A DNA stretch of 64,000 nt from Lamellibrachia satsuma (lineage: Eukaryota > Annelida > Polychaeta > Sabellida > Siboglinidae). This document shows positions 23,439 through 35,400 of the stretch, piece after piece; positions within the stretch are counted from its first letter, which is position 1, and every line of letters begins with the position of its first letter. Made by a program: the position numbers and the translations under genes. The DNA is taken from positions 6,927,001 to 6,991,000 of the forward strand of contig BSQZ01000010.1 of the NCBI GenBank assembly GCA_033239005.1, written 5' to 3'. The notes beneath the pieces are model-generated. The model did no database searches, was not told the origin of the DNA, and saw nothing but the letters and a program-made list of their open reading frames with translations.

Positions 23439-26400
23439 GTGGGTGTTCCTAGCAGACTGACAAATAGAGCTTCATTGGAGTGTCATTCTGTGATCAATTA
23501 GGCAGTCTCAAGTTGGGGGTCATTGACCCCTGGGCAGCCCCAGTGTTGTTCCTGGGTTCCATGACAATCACAAAAATTATGTGTGAAAAACAAAGCTTGG
23601 GGACTTGAGCAAAATGCAGACATTTTGGTGGGGCATTGGGTTCAGCTAGTTGGAAGTTTGTCTAAAGGCTTTTGTCGTTGACATTCAGGGGTTTTCTGTA
23701 GGGTGGGGTAGTCAACATTTCTCAGCAGCTGCAATAAAGAAACCTCAAATTTATGGTATCCTATGATGTAGGGCTCAGCAGTGTTAATGTTGCTCTCCTC
23801 TTCATCCCTGATGCTGGCACCGATACCTGTCGTTGATTTTTTTTCCACTTCTCCGCTCCCCCATCCCTTGCTGTTCTCCCATTCCTGCCAAATCTCCATG
23901 TAGTCAATGGTACAGTATGAAGGTAGTAGGATACAAGTCAACATGTCTGTATGGGTACCTGCCCTCTGACTTTATAATAAAATACAATAAAAATACTTCT
24001 ATTGCACAAAAATCCTTGGGAGGCCCAAGTTCAGTGGTTCACAAAACAAAGGGGTTAAGCAGTTTCTAATTGGTTAGCATTCCAGTTGTGAACAGTTGGA
24101 TTGGTAGTATTTTCGGTAGATATTAACATGTGGGTGAAGGTTCCCAATGATATTAGTCCCTGGTCCTGTCTTTCTGTGATAATCTTGTTAGACTGGGTAT
24201 AAGGCAGTCTTCAGTCTCTTTATGTTCATACACTTGTAACAATCTATTGCACTTTTCCTTCTAACCTCTAAAAGCTACACTTGTCTCAAAGTTGACCGCA
24301 ATCACTAAATTTTATTTGTTAATTATGACAGTTATAATGTCTTATGTAAATGTTGGGTTTGTTTATGTATGTGAATACCCGCTTGTACAACGTTTGTGTA
24401 GTTTATTATGTTCCTGATGTGTCACAATCATAATTGACTTATGGTGATGTGGGTTAAGGAATAAAGTTATGGTTATGAAGTGTAGCAAATTAGCAAGGTC
24501 GTACTTGTTACTGGCAAAAAATATACATATTTGGATGTTGCAACCAGCCTTTCATACACAACCAAATAGCTGGGATCATGTGAACACTATGCCAGCACAT
24601 CAAGTTCTAAATACAAAATGTCCTCATGAACGCCGATGTTGGGTTTTTAATTTTGCAATATGTTCACAGACAACTCAATTGTTTTGTTGACATAGCAATA
24701 GCATTTATCTTGTGTGCTTTGAAACAAGAATAGCTTTAGTCAAATAGAGTGAGTATGCCTAGTTGTACCGTCACTCAGCTAACAAATATTTGCTCTACGT
24801 ATCTAACCCTCTGTCTGTCATGCACGGCTTTCACAGACGATTCGCTCAGAATGTCAGGAGATGGTCACAAGACGTCAACACCAATGGCATCGAACACTTC
24901 AACTTTGCTGCAAAATCCCCCCAACGGCATTATGGGAAATCTGTCATTCTGCAGCATGAAAGGTGGCCAATCTATCGGTCTTTGTTCATTGTTGTCGTGT
25001 TGTGTTCCAGGAGTCTTGTCACTGCCCGTCTGGTCGTTTGGCTTTTGTTTACATTAATGAATATACAAAATGTAACAATATTCCTATTGTGACACAATTG
25101 GGATTTCTCCTTGCTTATGTTGCACATTGTGACAATTATCCCTACCATCAGAGGGCAGCAGTGGCAACTCCATTTGATGTGTTCTTCTCACCCAATCCAA
25201 GATGTTTGTTGGGCAGGATACGTGGCATGGAATGTTGGTGTAACTGAAATTCTGAGCTTTCTAAAAACAAAATGGGCAACTGTAATATTGTATTCCAATC
25301 TGGTGAGGTTGTCCTCTATCACTGACTCTTGCTCATTGCTACAGCTATCTTGGTTTGGGTGTTTGTTAGTTCAAGTAGGGTGTAAACTTTGCTGACTGGC
25401 ATTGAAAGAGAACCGAGGGTTATTAGGGATTTACCAAATATACGTGGGACAATAATACACAGAAAGTGGCAGGTGAAATGGGTTAAACAAATCATTCGGC
25501 CTGTCAGTTTAGTCTGTTTGAGATTGTCTCATACCGAGTCTCGTACATCTTACCCAAAACAATGTTAGCGTTTGTTTGGAATGTTTTCATGAATCGTAAA
25601 AAGACGAGGAATTTGACAGTTAACTGATTGTGAGAATTTACAAGGCCTGCCTTCAATGCGTGATTTGTTTCTGTAGATAGTTATCCATCAAACCAAGACT
25701 ATCAGTAGAATGTGCAGTTTTGTACGTGCATGTTTATATTTTATTATTTATATGACATTTTCGGAGAAACCATTTGATGCGAAAAAAATATCCTGGCTGA
25801 ATCTGCCATTTTGAGCTTGTAAAGGTTTGCTTGCGTTGTTTTGTGGACATACACAATGTCAAAACTGCACGTGTTATTTTGAGCACTGCCACATGAGCCA
25901 CCAACATTCTAGCTGCATTCCTGTTCCATGTCAACCCTCGATCCAGAACCGTTGGTACGAAGTGTTAATGTTATAATATATTGTCACCAGGTGGCAGTGA
26001 TGTCAATGATTCGCCGATTGTGTTCTCAACGAGTATGTTCCACAGTGGCATGCGACCGTTCATGTCACCCCAGGGGGCAGGGTCAATGCCTGGGTCACCT
26101 CGGGGTTTTTCGCCCGTCCAGCAGCTGATGCACAGCCCCAGCATGGCAAAGAAGGTGGGTATATCTTCATGGAGCCAGTGGATTTATTACATGTCATAAT
26201 CTAGTGGAAAATTAGCTACATCGCAAGATGCTGACATTTGGGGTTAAAACATCGGGTTCAAAACCGGGTTCTTGCTGCCGTTTTGGAGCTTGGGCAATTT
26301 TGTTTTCTCCACCTTGCCTTAGTTCACTCAGCTGTAGCAATGAGTACCTGGATATAGGCAGTAGTGCATATGTGAACGAATAATTTTTACGCAGTAATTG

Positions 26401-29400
26401 CGGTGTGGCTGAATGCTTCCCAGAGAAGTTGAGTTAGTGTTGGAAATCGAATAAACGGGTTTCTGGGTGGGGGGTAAAGCGCTCGTAAGAACTTGCCTTT
26501 ACATTTTACCTTTGTGTTTATGTGACCACACCCATGACAACATATAATCTATTTTGCAGGTTTATCCATGGCGAGGGTAATAATTTAACAAGTTTCATTG
26601 AAACATTTCTTTATTTGCTGCTCCTTGTCGTGTTTGTTTGCTCGACTGACTGATGGTGCTGCCCCCTAGGTTCTGCTGCAACAGAGCGAGCAACAGAAGA
26701 GACGTTTGCAGCGAGAACTCAATTCAGAGCGCTACCTACGTTCAGAGTTTGAGGCCGAGGTGAAACAGCGGGAGGAGGACCTCAAGAAGAAAGGTACGTT
26801 TAGTCTCCTTGTGTAGTGTTTCTCAAACCTTATTCATTTCAGCAGAATAAACCTAAACGAAGCGGTTTATTCAACTTTATTCCAGCATTAACTTTTGAAA
26901 TATTGATATGATATATCAGCCATTGCCATTTCTTGAAACGGAGCAGTTATATCATTCTATTTTGGATGTGTTTATGTATATATTGCTCGTTGAATTTCAA
27001 TATCGCTGTGATATACAGTTAGTGTACTTTGCTAGTTACAACGAATTATAAATCAATCATAACTTTTCCGATAATAATTTCATCGGTTTTAGGTCATTAT
27101 TAATTTCACTACAAAATATGTCATCTGTTCATGATTTATCACACTGGGAACACATGACGTTTACTTAAAATGATAAATAATGCGTTAGATATGTCCAAGA
27201 GTTATGTTATAATGAAAGGGTAGGAACCCCCATCACTGTGTGTGTGTTTGACAGAGGAGCAGGTTCAGGAGTTGCGAGGTGAGCTGCAGCAATGTCGCAG
27301 GCAGGTTTGGCAGTCCCAGGAGGAGATGGACGCCCTCAAAACTCTCCAGAACCCCACCCTCAGTCTCCAGGAGCAGGGCACCAGGTAGGCAGGAAGGGAG
27401 GGGAAGTTAGTTTTAACAAGATTGCCATACAGAGCAAAACACCCAGATGGACAAGGAAGCCATTGGCTTATCGAGGTCCAACAATTTTTCATGTATGTGT
27501 AACCCACCCTTCTGAGATGTCAGTTTTGTTTTTAGACATGTTCATGCTGCTAGCATATGCACTATCTGTAGATAATTTGTTCAGTTCATTTATTGTCCTC
27601 TGTGAGAACGAGTACTTTCTGATATTCAATATTACTTTAATAGCACCTTTGATTTTGTCCGCCACAGAATCCAGGAACTTGTGAAACAACTGAAAGATAT
27701 GAAAGAAAACAATCAGCACCTGGAGAATGAAACTGCCTCACTGTATGAGCAGAACGAAAGTCTGCAAAACGAGGTTTGTTGGTGGCGCTGTCTGTATTAT
27801 TTGTATCAAATGCTTGTATCAAAGTGCATTGATGACAATTATGTAATGTTTTGTTTCTATTAAAAGCTTTCTTTTTTTCAATCATGTCCTGAGACAGAAT
27901 TAACTGAGGTGCATGATGCACGCATCTGGCATGACTTGTATGGTTGAAAGATGGAGTCCACGACAGGTTACACATTTACCCCCTGTGTGGGATCTTTTAC
28001 TTCCCCTGGTAGAAGGGCCCAGCAGCTTTTAGTGTCTTATCCGAAAGGCACAGGCAAAGTTTTGAAACAGCAGTATGTGAACTCAAACCGCGGTTCTCTT
28101 GATTGTCACTCAGAATATGTTAGAATAAATATAAGTTTACTACATGGCATGATTTTTACAATAAATACAATCAGACTTTGTTGCTTTAATGTACCCATTT
28201 GTTCAACAGCTGCGCAAGTTGAAGTCGTTTGCTGACAGTAAGCACAAGTCTGAATGCCAGCAGCTCATTCAGTTGAATGCAGATCTCAAGGCTGCAGTTC
28301 AGGAGCGTGACGACCGTCTGGCTGCACTGACACATCAGAATGAGTCACTACAGAGCGACATTCTGCGACAGACAGAGCAGCGACAACAGAAGCTCGACGA
28401 GTCACTGCGACGCAGACTCGACGCGAGTAAGTGTTACTCTGAGCGTGGTCATGCTACATTACAGCATCGATAGCGCCTAAGGGAACCTGGCTCAAAACCG
28501 CAACAAACCAGAATTGTTAAAACCCCCTCCTTTATTGATATTGCCCATCATGTTGCAGGTTAGTTGAAGTTCAGATCTCTAGTGCATGAATAGTTGTAAC
28601 TATCAGTCAGTTTAATGAAATTGTTTGAACTGTTGGAAGAATTTATCATTAGCTTTGGTAACTTATGAAAGTGTCAATAGTCTTTTATGTCATAGTGTAT
28701 AGAGCCCCAATTGAGCTTTTTTGCTGAACTTCAAAACTGGACCCAGCAGAAAATAATTTAATTGTTTGTCCAATGATTTAATCAATACTAAATAACACAT
28801 TTGCACAAACAAGCTAGCATGTCGTAGTGGATACTAGATGTAATACAAGACAAGCAAAACAATTTAATTGAAGAGAACATTTTTATAATTAAGTTTATTT
28901 GTTTGTTTGTTTTGAGCTATTTCATTAGCTCTGTTTCTGATAATTTGTTTCTGTTATAAATGGCTGGTATCTCTACCCTCAGGCATCGACAGTATGTCGT
29001 TTGAGAACATGGCTGGTGTCATGGAGCTGCAGCTTAGAGAAGAGCTGGCTAAGCTGCAGGTTAGTACAAGCACACAGCTAATCTACAGCTAATCATGTGA
29101 TTCCAGAGTTTGTGCTAGTCACGATACATGTAGCTGTATGGTTCATCATGACATCCCTGACTTGTAAAATAATTATACTTGCTAAAATGCCATAAACAAC
29201 CTGAACCAAGATGCCCATGGATGCTTATGTGTGACTCGAAAGCTAAACGTTATTAATCCCATTACTTTCTGCACAGGGTTACAGCAAGGTGTTCTTCAAA
29301 GTTAAGATTAAATGCACATACAGCTGATTAAAAGTGGTATCATAAAACTTTGGGATGATCCCTTCAGTGAGTTCTTGTTTATTTAACCTGTTTAATGTGA

Positions 29401-32400
29401 CCACTGGTTATTCCCCAGGCTGAGCTGCAAGAGAAGTCTACTACAAGGTCCGCAGAGTTCAGCAGATTGACTGCGGAAATCGGTGACCTACAAAAGGTGG
29501 GCATTGCCCTGTGCTGCTCTTGTGTCAAGTAATTTAAACTAACTTACGGGAGCGTTTGTGTAGTTAGGTAGTTATATTAATTCTAAAGACAACGCCAAAA
29601 CTTGCACTGATCAGAAAAGTTGAAAATTCATGATCTTGCACTTTGAGCTACGTCAAGCCGCTGGGCGTAATGCTTTACTCAGTTCCTGCATCTTTAATCC
29701 CTGCTATCAGCCATATCTTCCGCATGTATCCCTTCCCTGTCTTTACCTTCCACCCTCTATCCACCACTACCCATACTAAAATCTCCCAATTATCTGTCCA
29801 TCTTGATTCCCATCTTCCCTGCCTCCTCTTCTCACTTACACCTACTTTGCATGTTCCCTTAGTTAGCCTCAACCTTGTTTTCCCACATTTCCTTTTTTGT
29901 TGTGTTTCCTCCACCCTATAATTCATCATCCCTTTGGTTATTCTTGTGTTATTTCATAAATTCTCCAAACCCATCTCTGCTAACTTTCAACTGCTAACCA
30001 ATCTAAACCGTTCGTGGTGGTTATACTTAGCCTCTCACTACTTACTTTTCAATCTGCAAGAATCTTTTTTGATACTTCTGTGATAAAATGACCAGATGAT
30101 CAAAGAGGTGCCGTATTTTGTGTCGATTGTGTGCTGGTTTTGAAAAGTTGCTTGTTTATTTCCTGTTGAAAGCACTGCATGTTAGGTTCTTTCATCTGAT
30201 TGTATGTAATAGGTGTTCAGATGGCCAACCCTCAGTAGTTCTGTCATAATAAGTAATAAACAGTTCCAATGTACTTGATCATATCAACACAAGAATAGTC
30301 CATGTCACTGTTATCCACAGTCTCCAGAAATAGATTTGGGCCATTTGATTGGCACTTCAAAATTTATGAAATTACAACCCTGTGTCTTGCCCAGATCTGA
30401 ATCATGTTTGGCTCCGAAACATTTCCCATTTCCTCTGAAATCTATCCATGAAGGGTCACGAAAAAGCTGGAATTTTACAGCTGTGTATGGGCTCAGTAGT
30501 TACGTAAGTCCTTCCTAGCTTCCCCCCCCAAGGCAGACCTAGGTTCTTCAGGATATGCGATTTGCTTTCTCTTTCAGCAACTTGACGAGTCAAAGTCTGA
30601 GACTCTCACTTGGCGGCAGACGTCAAAAGAGCTGGAGTCTCGCTGCAGAGACATCGAGTCACAACTCCTGTACATGGAGTCAGCTCGCTCCGAGCTTGAA
30701 TCGTCTCTTGTGGAATCCAAGTCCCAGTTCTCAAATTTACAGGTGGAGCTGAAAGAGGTGGAGTCACGTAGTGGTTCGCTGGAGGGGGAGCTAGCCGACT
30801 CTAGAGCCTGCTGTGATGCTTTGGAGGAGGACATGGAGGGTTTGAAGTTGCGTGTGTCCACCCTGGACAGCGAACTACAGGAGTCGAGGTCAAGTTGTAT
30901 TACCCTGGAGGATGAATTGGGGTTGACAAATTCACGGTGCAGCAGCTTGGAAGAGAGACTGGAGGACTCCCGGTCACATTGCTCCGCTGTGGCAGGTGAA
31001 CTGGAGCAGGTGAAGTTACAGTGCTCCGGTCTGAAGAGCGACCTTGGTGTGTCTGTCATGAAGTGCTCCTCCCTGGAGAGCGAGATAGAGGGCCTGAAGT
31101 CACGTTGTGGTGCCACGGAGGGTGAGTTAGAGGGAGCGAAATCTCATTGTTGCATGTTGGAGGGAGAGCTACTAGAGATGAAGATGTGCTGCAGTGGACT
31201 GGATGGCGAGATGCAGGAGAAGGCACGGTCTTGTGTCGCGTTGGAGTCTGAGCTCCTGGAAGCAAGGTCACAGTGCTCTACCTTGGCGGAGGAGCTGCAT
31301 GGATTGAAGAATCGGTACTCCACCCTTGAGGAAGAACTGCATGTGTTACAGACATATTGCGCCACCTTACAGGAAGATTTGCAAGTGTCAAAGACTCACT
31401 GCTCCAGCCTGAAAAAAGAGTTCCAAGCATCAAAGATGACTTGCTCCAGTCTGGATGAAGAGTTGCAAGCCACAAAAACGATTTGTTCCAGTCTGGAAGA
31501 AGAGTTGCAAGCCTCAAAGATGAATTGCTCCAGTCTGGAAGAAGGTTTGGAAGCCTCAAAGTTGCATTTTTCCAGCCTGGAAGAAGATTTGCAAGTCTCA
31601 AAGACACACTGCTCCAGCCTGGAAGAAGAGTTGCAAGCATCAAAGATCAATTGCTCCAGTCTGGATGAAAAGTTGCAAGCTTCAAAGATGCATTGTTCCA
31701 GCCTGGAAGAAGGTGTGCAAGCCTCAAAAATGCATTGCTCCAGTCTGGAAGAAGAGTTGCAAGCCTCAAAGATGCATTGCTTCAGTATGGAAGAAGGTTT
31801 GCAAACCACAAAGGCAATTTGTTCTAACCTGGAAGAAGAATTGCAAGCTTCAAACGCGCATCGCTCCACCCTAGTAGAAGAGTTGCAAGCTTCAAAGTTG
31901 CAATGCTCCAATCTGGACGAATTTTTGCAAACCTCAAAGATGCATTGCTCCAGTATGGAAGAAAGTTTGCAAACCACAAAGGCGATTTGTTCCAGTCTGG
32001 AAGAAGAATTGCAAGCTTCAAAGACGCATTGCTCCAGCCTAGTAGAAGAGTTGCAAGCTTCAAAGTCAGAATGCTCCAGCCTGGAAGAATGTTTGCAAGT
32101 GTCAAATACACATTGCTCCAGCCTGGAAGAAGAGTTGCAAGTATCGAAGGCGAATTGTTCCAGTGTGGAAGAAGAGTTGCAAGCGTCAGAGATTAATTGT
32201 GCGAGTCTGGAAGAAGAGTTGCAAGCATCAAAGGTGAAGAGCTCCAGCCTGGAAGAAGAGTTGCAAGCATCAAAGACAACTTGTTTAACCCAGAAAGAAG
32301 AGTTGCAAGTTTTGAACAGCCAGTGTTCTGTTCTGGAGTTGCGGCTCCAAGAATCAGTAACATCCAGCTCTGTAACACACGAGGAGCTGGTGGTAAAATG

Positions 32401-35400
32401 CTCTGACTTTAAGCAAAACTTGCAAGAGTTGGCTCAGCACTGCTCATGTGTTGAGGAGCAATTGCTTGAATCAAAGTCAAACTGCTCCAGTCTACAGGAA
32501 GCGTTGGATACTGCAAAGACCCAGTGCTCCACCTCAAAGGCTTGGTGCTCCACCCTGGAGGAAGAGTTGCAAGGGTCAAAAGCTCAGTGCTCCACCCTGG
32601 AAGAAGAGTTGCAGGGATCAAAGGCTCAGTGCTCCACCTTGGAGGAAGCGTTGCAAGGGTCAAAGCTTCAGAGCTCCATCCTGGAGGAAGAGTTGCAAGG
32701 GTCAAAGGCTCAGTGCTCCACCCTGGAGGAAGAGTTGCAGGGGTCAAAAGCTCAGCGATCCTCCCTGGAGGAAGAGTTGCAGGGATCAAATGCTCAGTGC
32801 TCCACCCTGGAGGAAGAGTTGCAGGGATCAAAGGCTCAGTGCTCCACCCTGGAGGAAGAGTTGCAGGGGTCAAAGCTTCAGAGCTCCACCCTGGAGGAAG
32901 AGTTGCAGGGATCAAAGGCTCAGTGCTCCACCCTGGAGGAAGAGTTGCAGGGATCAAAGGCTCAGTGCTCCACCCTGGAGGAAGAGCTGCAGGGATCAAA
33001 GGCTCAGTGCTCCACCCTGGAGGAAGAGTTGCAGGGATCAATGGCGCAGTGCTCCATCCTGGAGGAAGAGCTGCAGGGATCAAAGGCTCAGTGCTCCACC
33101 CTGGAGGAAGAGTTGCAGGGATCAAAGGCTCAGTGCTCCACCCTGGAGGAAGAGCTGCAGGGATCAAAGGCTCAGTGCTCCACCCTGGAGGAAGAGTTGC
33201 AGGGATCAAAGGCTCAGTGCTCCACCCTGGAGGAAGAGTTGCAGGGATCAAAGGCTCAGTGCTCCATCCTGGAGGAAGAGCTGCAGGGATCAAAGGCTCA
33301 GTGCTCCACCCTGGAGGAAGAGTTGCAGGGATCAAAGGCTCAGTGCTCCACTCTGGAGGAAGAGTTGCAGGGATCAAAGGCTCAGTGCTCCACCCTGGAA
33401 GAAGAGTTGCAGGGATCAAAGGCTCAGTGCTCCACCCTTGAGGAAGAGTTGCAGGGATCAAAGGCTCAGTGCTCCACCCTGGAGGAAGAGCTGCAGGGAT
33501 CAAAGGCTCAGTGCTCCAACCTGGAGGAAGAGTTGCAGGGATCAAAGGCTCAGTGCTCCACCCTGGAGGAAGAGTTGCAGGGATCAAAGGCTCAGTGCTC
33601 CACCCTGGAGGAAGAGCTGCAGGGATCAAAGGCTCAGTGCTCCACCCTGGAGGAAGAGTTGCAGGGATCAAAGGCTCAGTGCTCCACTCTGGAGGAAGAG
33701 TTGCAGGGATCAAAGGCTCAGTGCTCCACCCTGGAAGAAGAGTTGCAGGGATCAAAGGCTCAGTGCTCCACCCTGGAGGAAGAGTTGCAGGGGTCAAAGC
33801 TTCAGAGCTCCACCCTGGAGGAAGAGTTGCAGGGATCAAAGGCTCAGTGCTCCACCCTGGAGGAAGAGCTGCAGTGTTCAGCATCACTCTGCTCTACCTT
33901 AGAGAGTCGGCTACGGGGGAGTTCAGAGGAGTCCGGTGAGCACATTGTGGCTCTGGAGTCTGAGTTGCAGAAAGCTCAGCAGCAGAACTCACAGCTCCAG
34001 AGAACTGTGGCCAACTATGAGAGTCAGGTGTCAAGTCTTGCGAGACAACTGGCTAGCAGTGACTGTTGCGCATCATCAGAGTCTGAAGGTGGTCATGAGA
34101 TGCACGGTCTTACCACCCTCAAGTCGAACATTGCGGCGTACTGCAACAAGATGTCTGAGCTGCAGAATGCAATTGCTGCTGCTGACGTGGAGTACGCTGC
34201 CTTGAACACAAAGTTTGTGGAAATGGAGCGAAGTGAGAAAGAACTTGTTGCCACTCTCCATGCGGAACGTGTTGAGTGGAGCCAACAGGAACAGCTGCTC
34301 CAGGAAACACTTGTCTCCCTAGAGGCCAGTGTGACAGAGGCCAAGTCTCTCGAAGAGGAACTGCAGAAGTCGGTGGAACTTCTAGAGGCAGATCTGGGAG
34401 AGCAACGCAAAAACGTTCTGGTTTTGTCAGAGGAGCTTAGCTGCGCTCGTGTGAAGATCACCGAACATGGCATTGAACTCGAGTCCATGAGCAAGCAGCA
34501 CGAATATGTCTGCTCAGAGCTTGAGTTGGCTGAAAGCGCAGTCGAGAAGTTCAAAGGTCAAGTGGATGAACTTCAACTGGAGGTCACCACTCAGATGGCC
34601 AGGCTTGACGAGACAGCAGAGGAGGGGAAAGCTGCAGAGGAATTGACATCGTTGAAAAACCGGGTGTCGGTTCTGGAGGAGAAGCTCGCCATGTCTCGTC
34701 GCGAAGTTGCCTTGCTTGAGGAAAATGGAGTCATTGCTCGCAATCGGTTGACCAAGCTCGAGGAGGATTTGACAGTGGCACACTCTGAGAAGCTGGTGGC
34801 AGAGGGACAAACTCGCGAGGAACTCAACTGTGCAGATGAGCGAGAACAGTCGCTCGAGCGCGACCTTGACAGCGCTCATCTTCACATCAGTGAACTCGAG
34901 GAGCAACTCGAAAAGATGCGTTCGGAGTTGGAGTCCATGTGTACAGTAAGTTTGTTGCTGTTTCACAGAAAGTGTTTCTTCTGTGTCATCGTTTGCATGT
35001 AGCATCTAAACATGTCAAGTATCAACAGTTTGATTATAATAACTGCAGTATCCAGATTTGGGAAAATTTTATACCTCTATCTTGATCGTACACCTGCATG
35101 CATCCCTGTTTCCGTGCCTCTCTACCTTGTGTTATGCTTCAAGTGTCTTTACTGTCCTTGCCTCTTGTCCTCCCTCCTCACCCTACCTCTATTTCATCTC
35201 CTTCCCCCCAGCCTCTCCCCTTTGCTTCCAACCCAGCCTATCCTTCCTTCCCAGCCTCTCCCCTTTGCTTCCAACCCAGACTCTATCCTCTCCTTCCCTC
35301 CCAGCCTCTTCACTCTTTCCAACTCAGCCTCTCTCCTCCCCCCAGCCTCTCCCCTTTCTCCCCCAGCCTCTCTCCCTTCTTCCCATTGCTTCAGAAGTTG

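Noticed and set aside
32409..33887. 492-codon minus-strand open frame (GWSTEPLIPATLPP repeats)
   Set aside because: A by-product of the 42-bp coding repeat: the unit has no stop on this frame and 42 is divisible by 3. No splice signals, and the plus-strand NuMA frame explains the sequence.
32448..33939. 484-, 305- and 156-codon plus-strand frames (PWRKSCRDQRLS, LHPGGRVAGIKG repeats)
   Set aside because: Alternate frames of the same array; only the NuMA frame has heptads and matching exon phases.
30674..35002. Reading the giant ORF as a stand-alone coiled-coil gene (tropomyosin/giantin-like) starting at the Met at 30674
   Set aside because: The frame is open back to an acceptor at 30577 and leaves at a /gtaagt donor at 34946. 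Flanking exons encode the NuMA head and tail.
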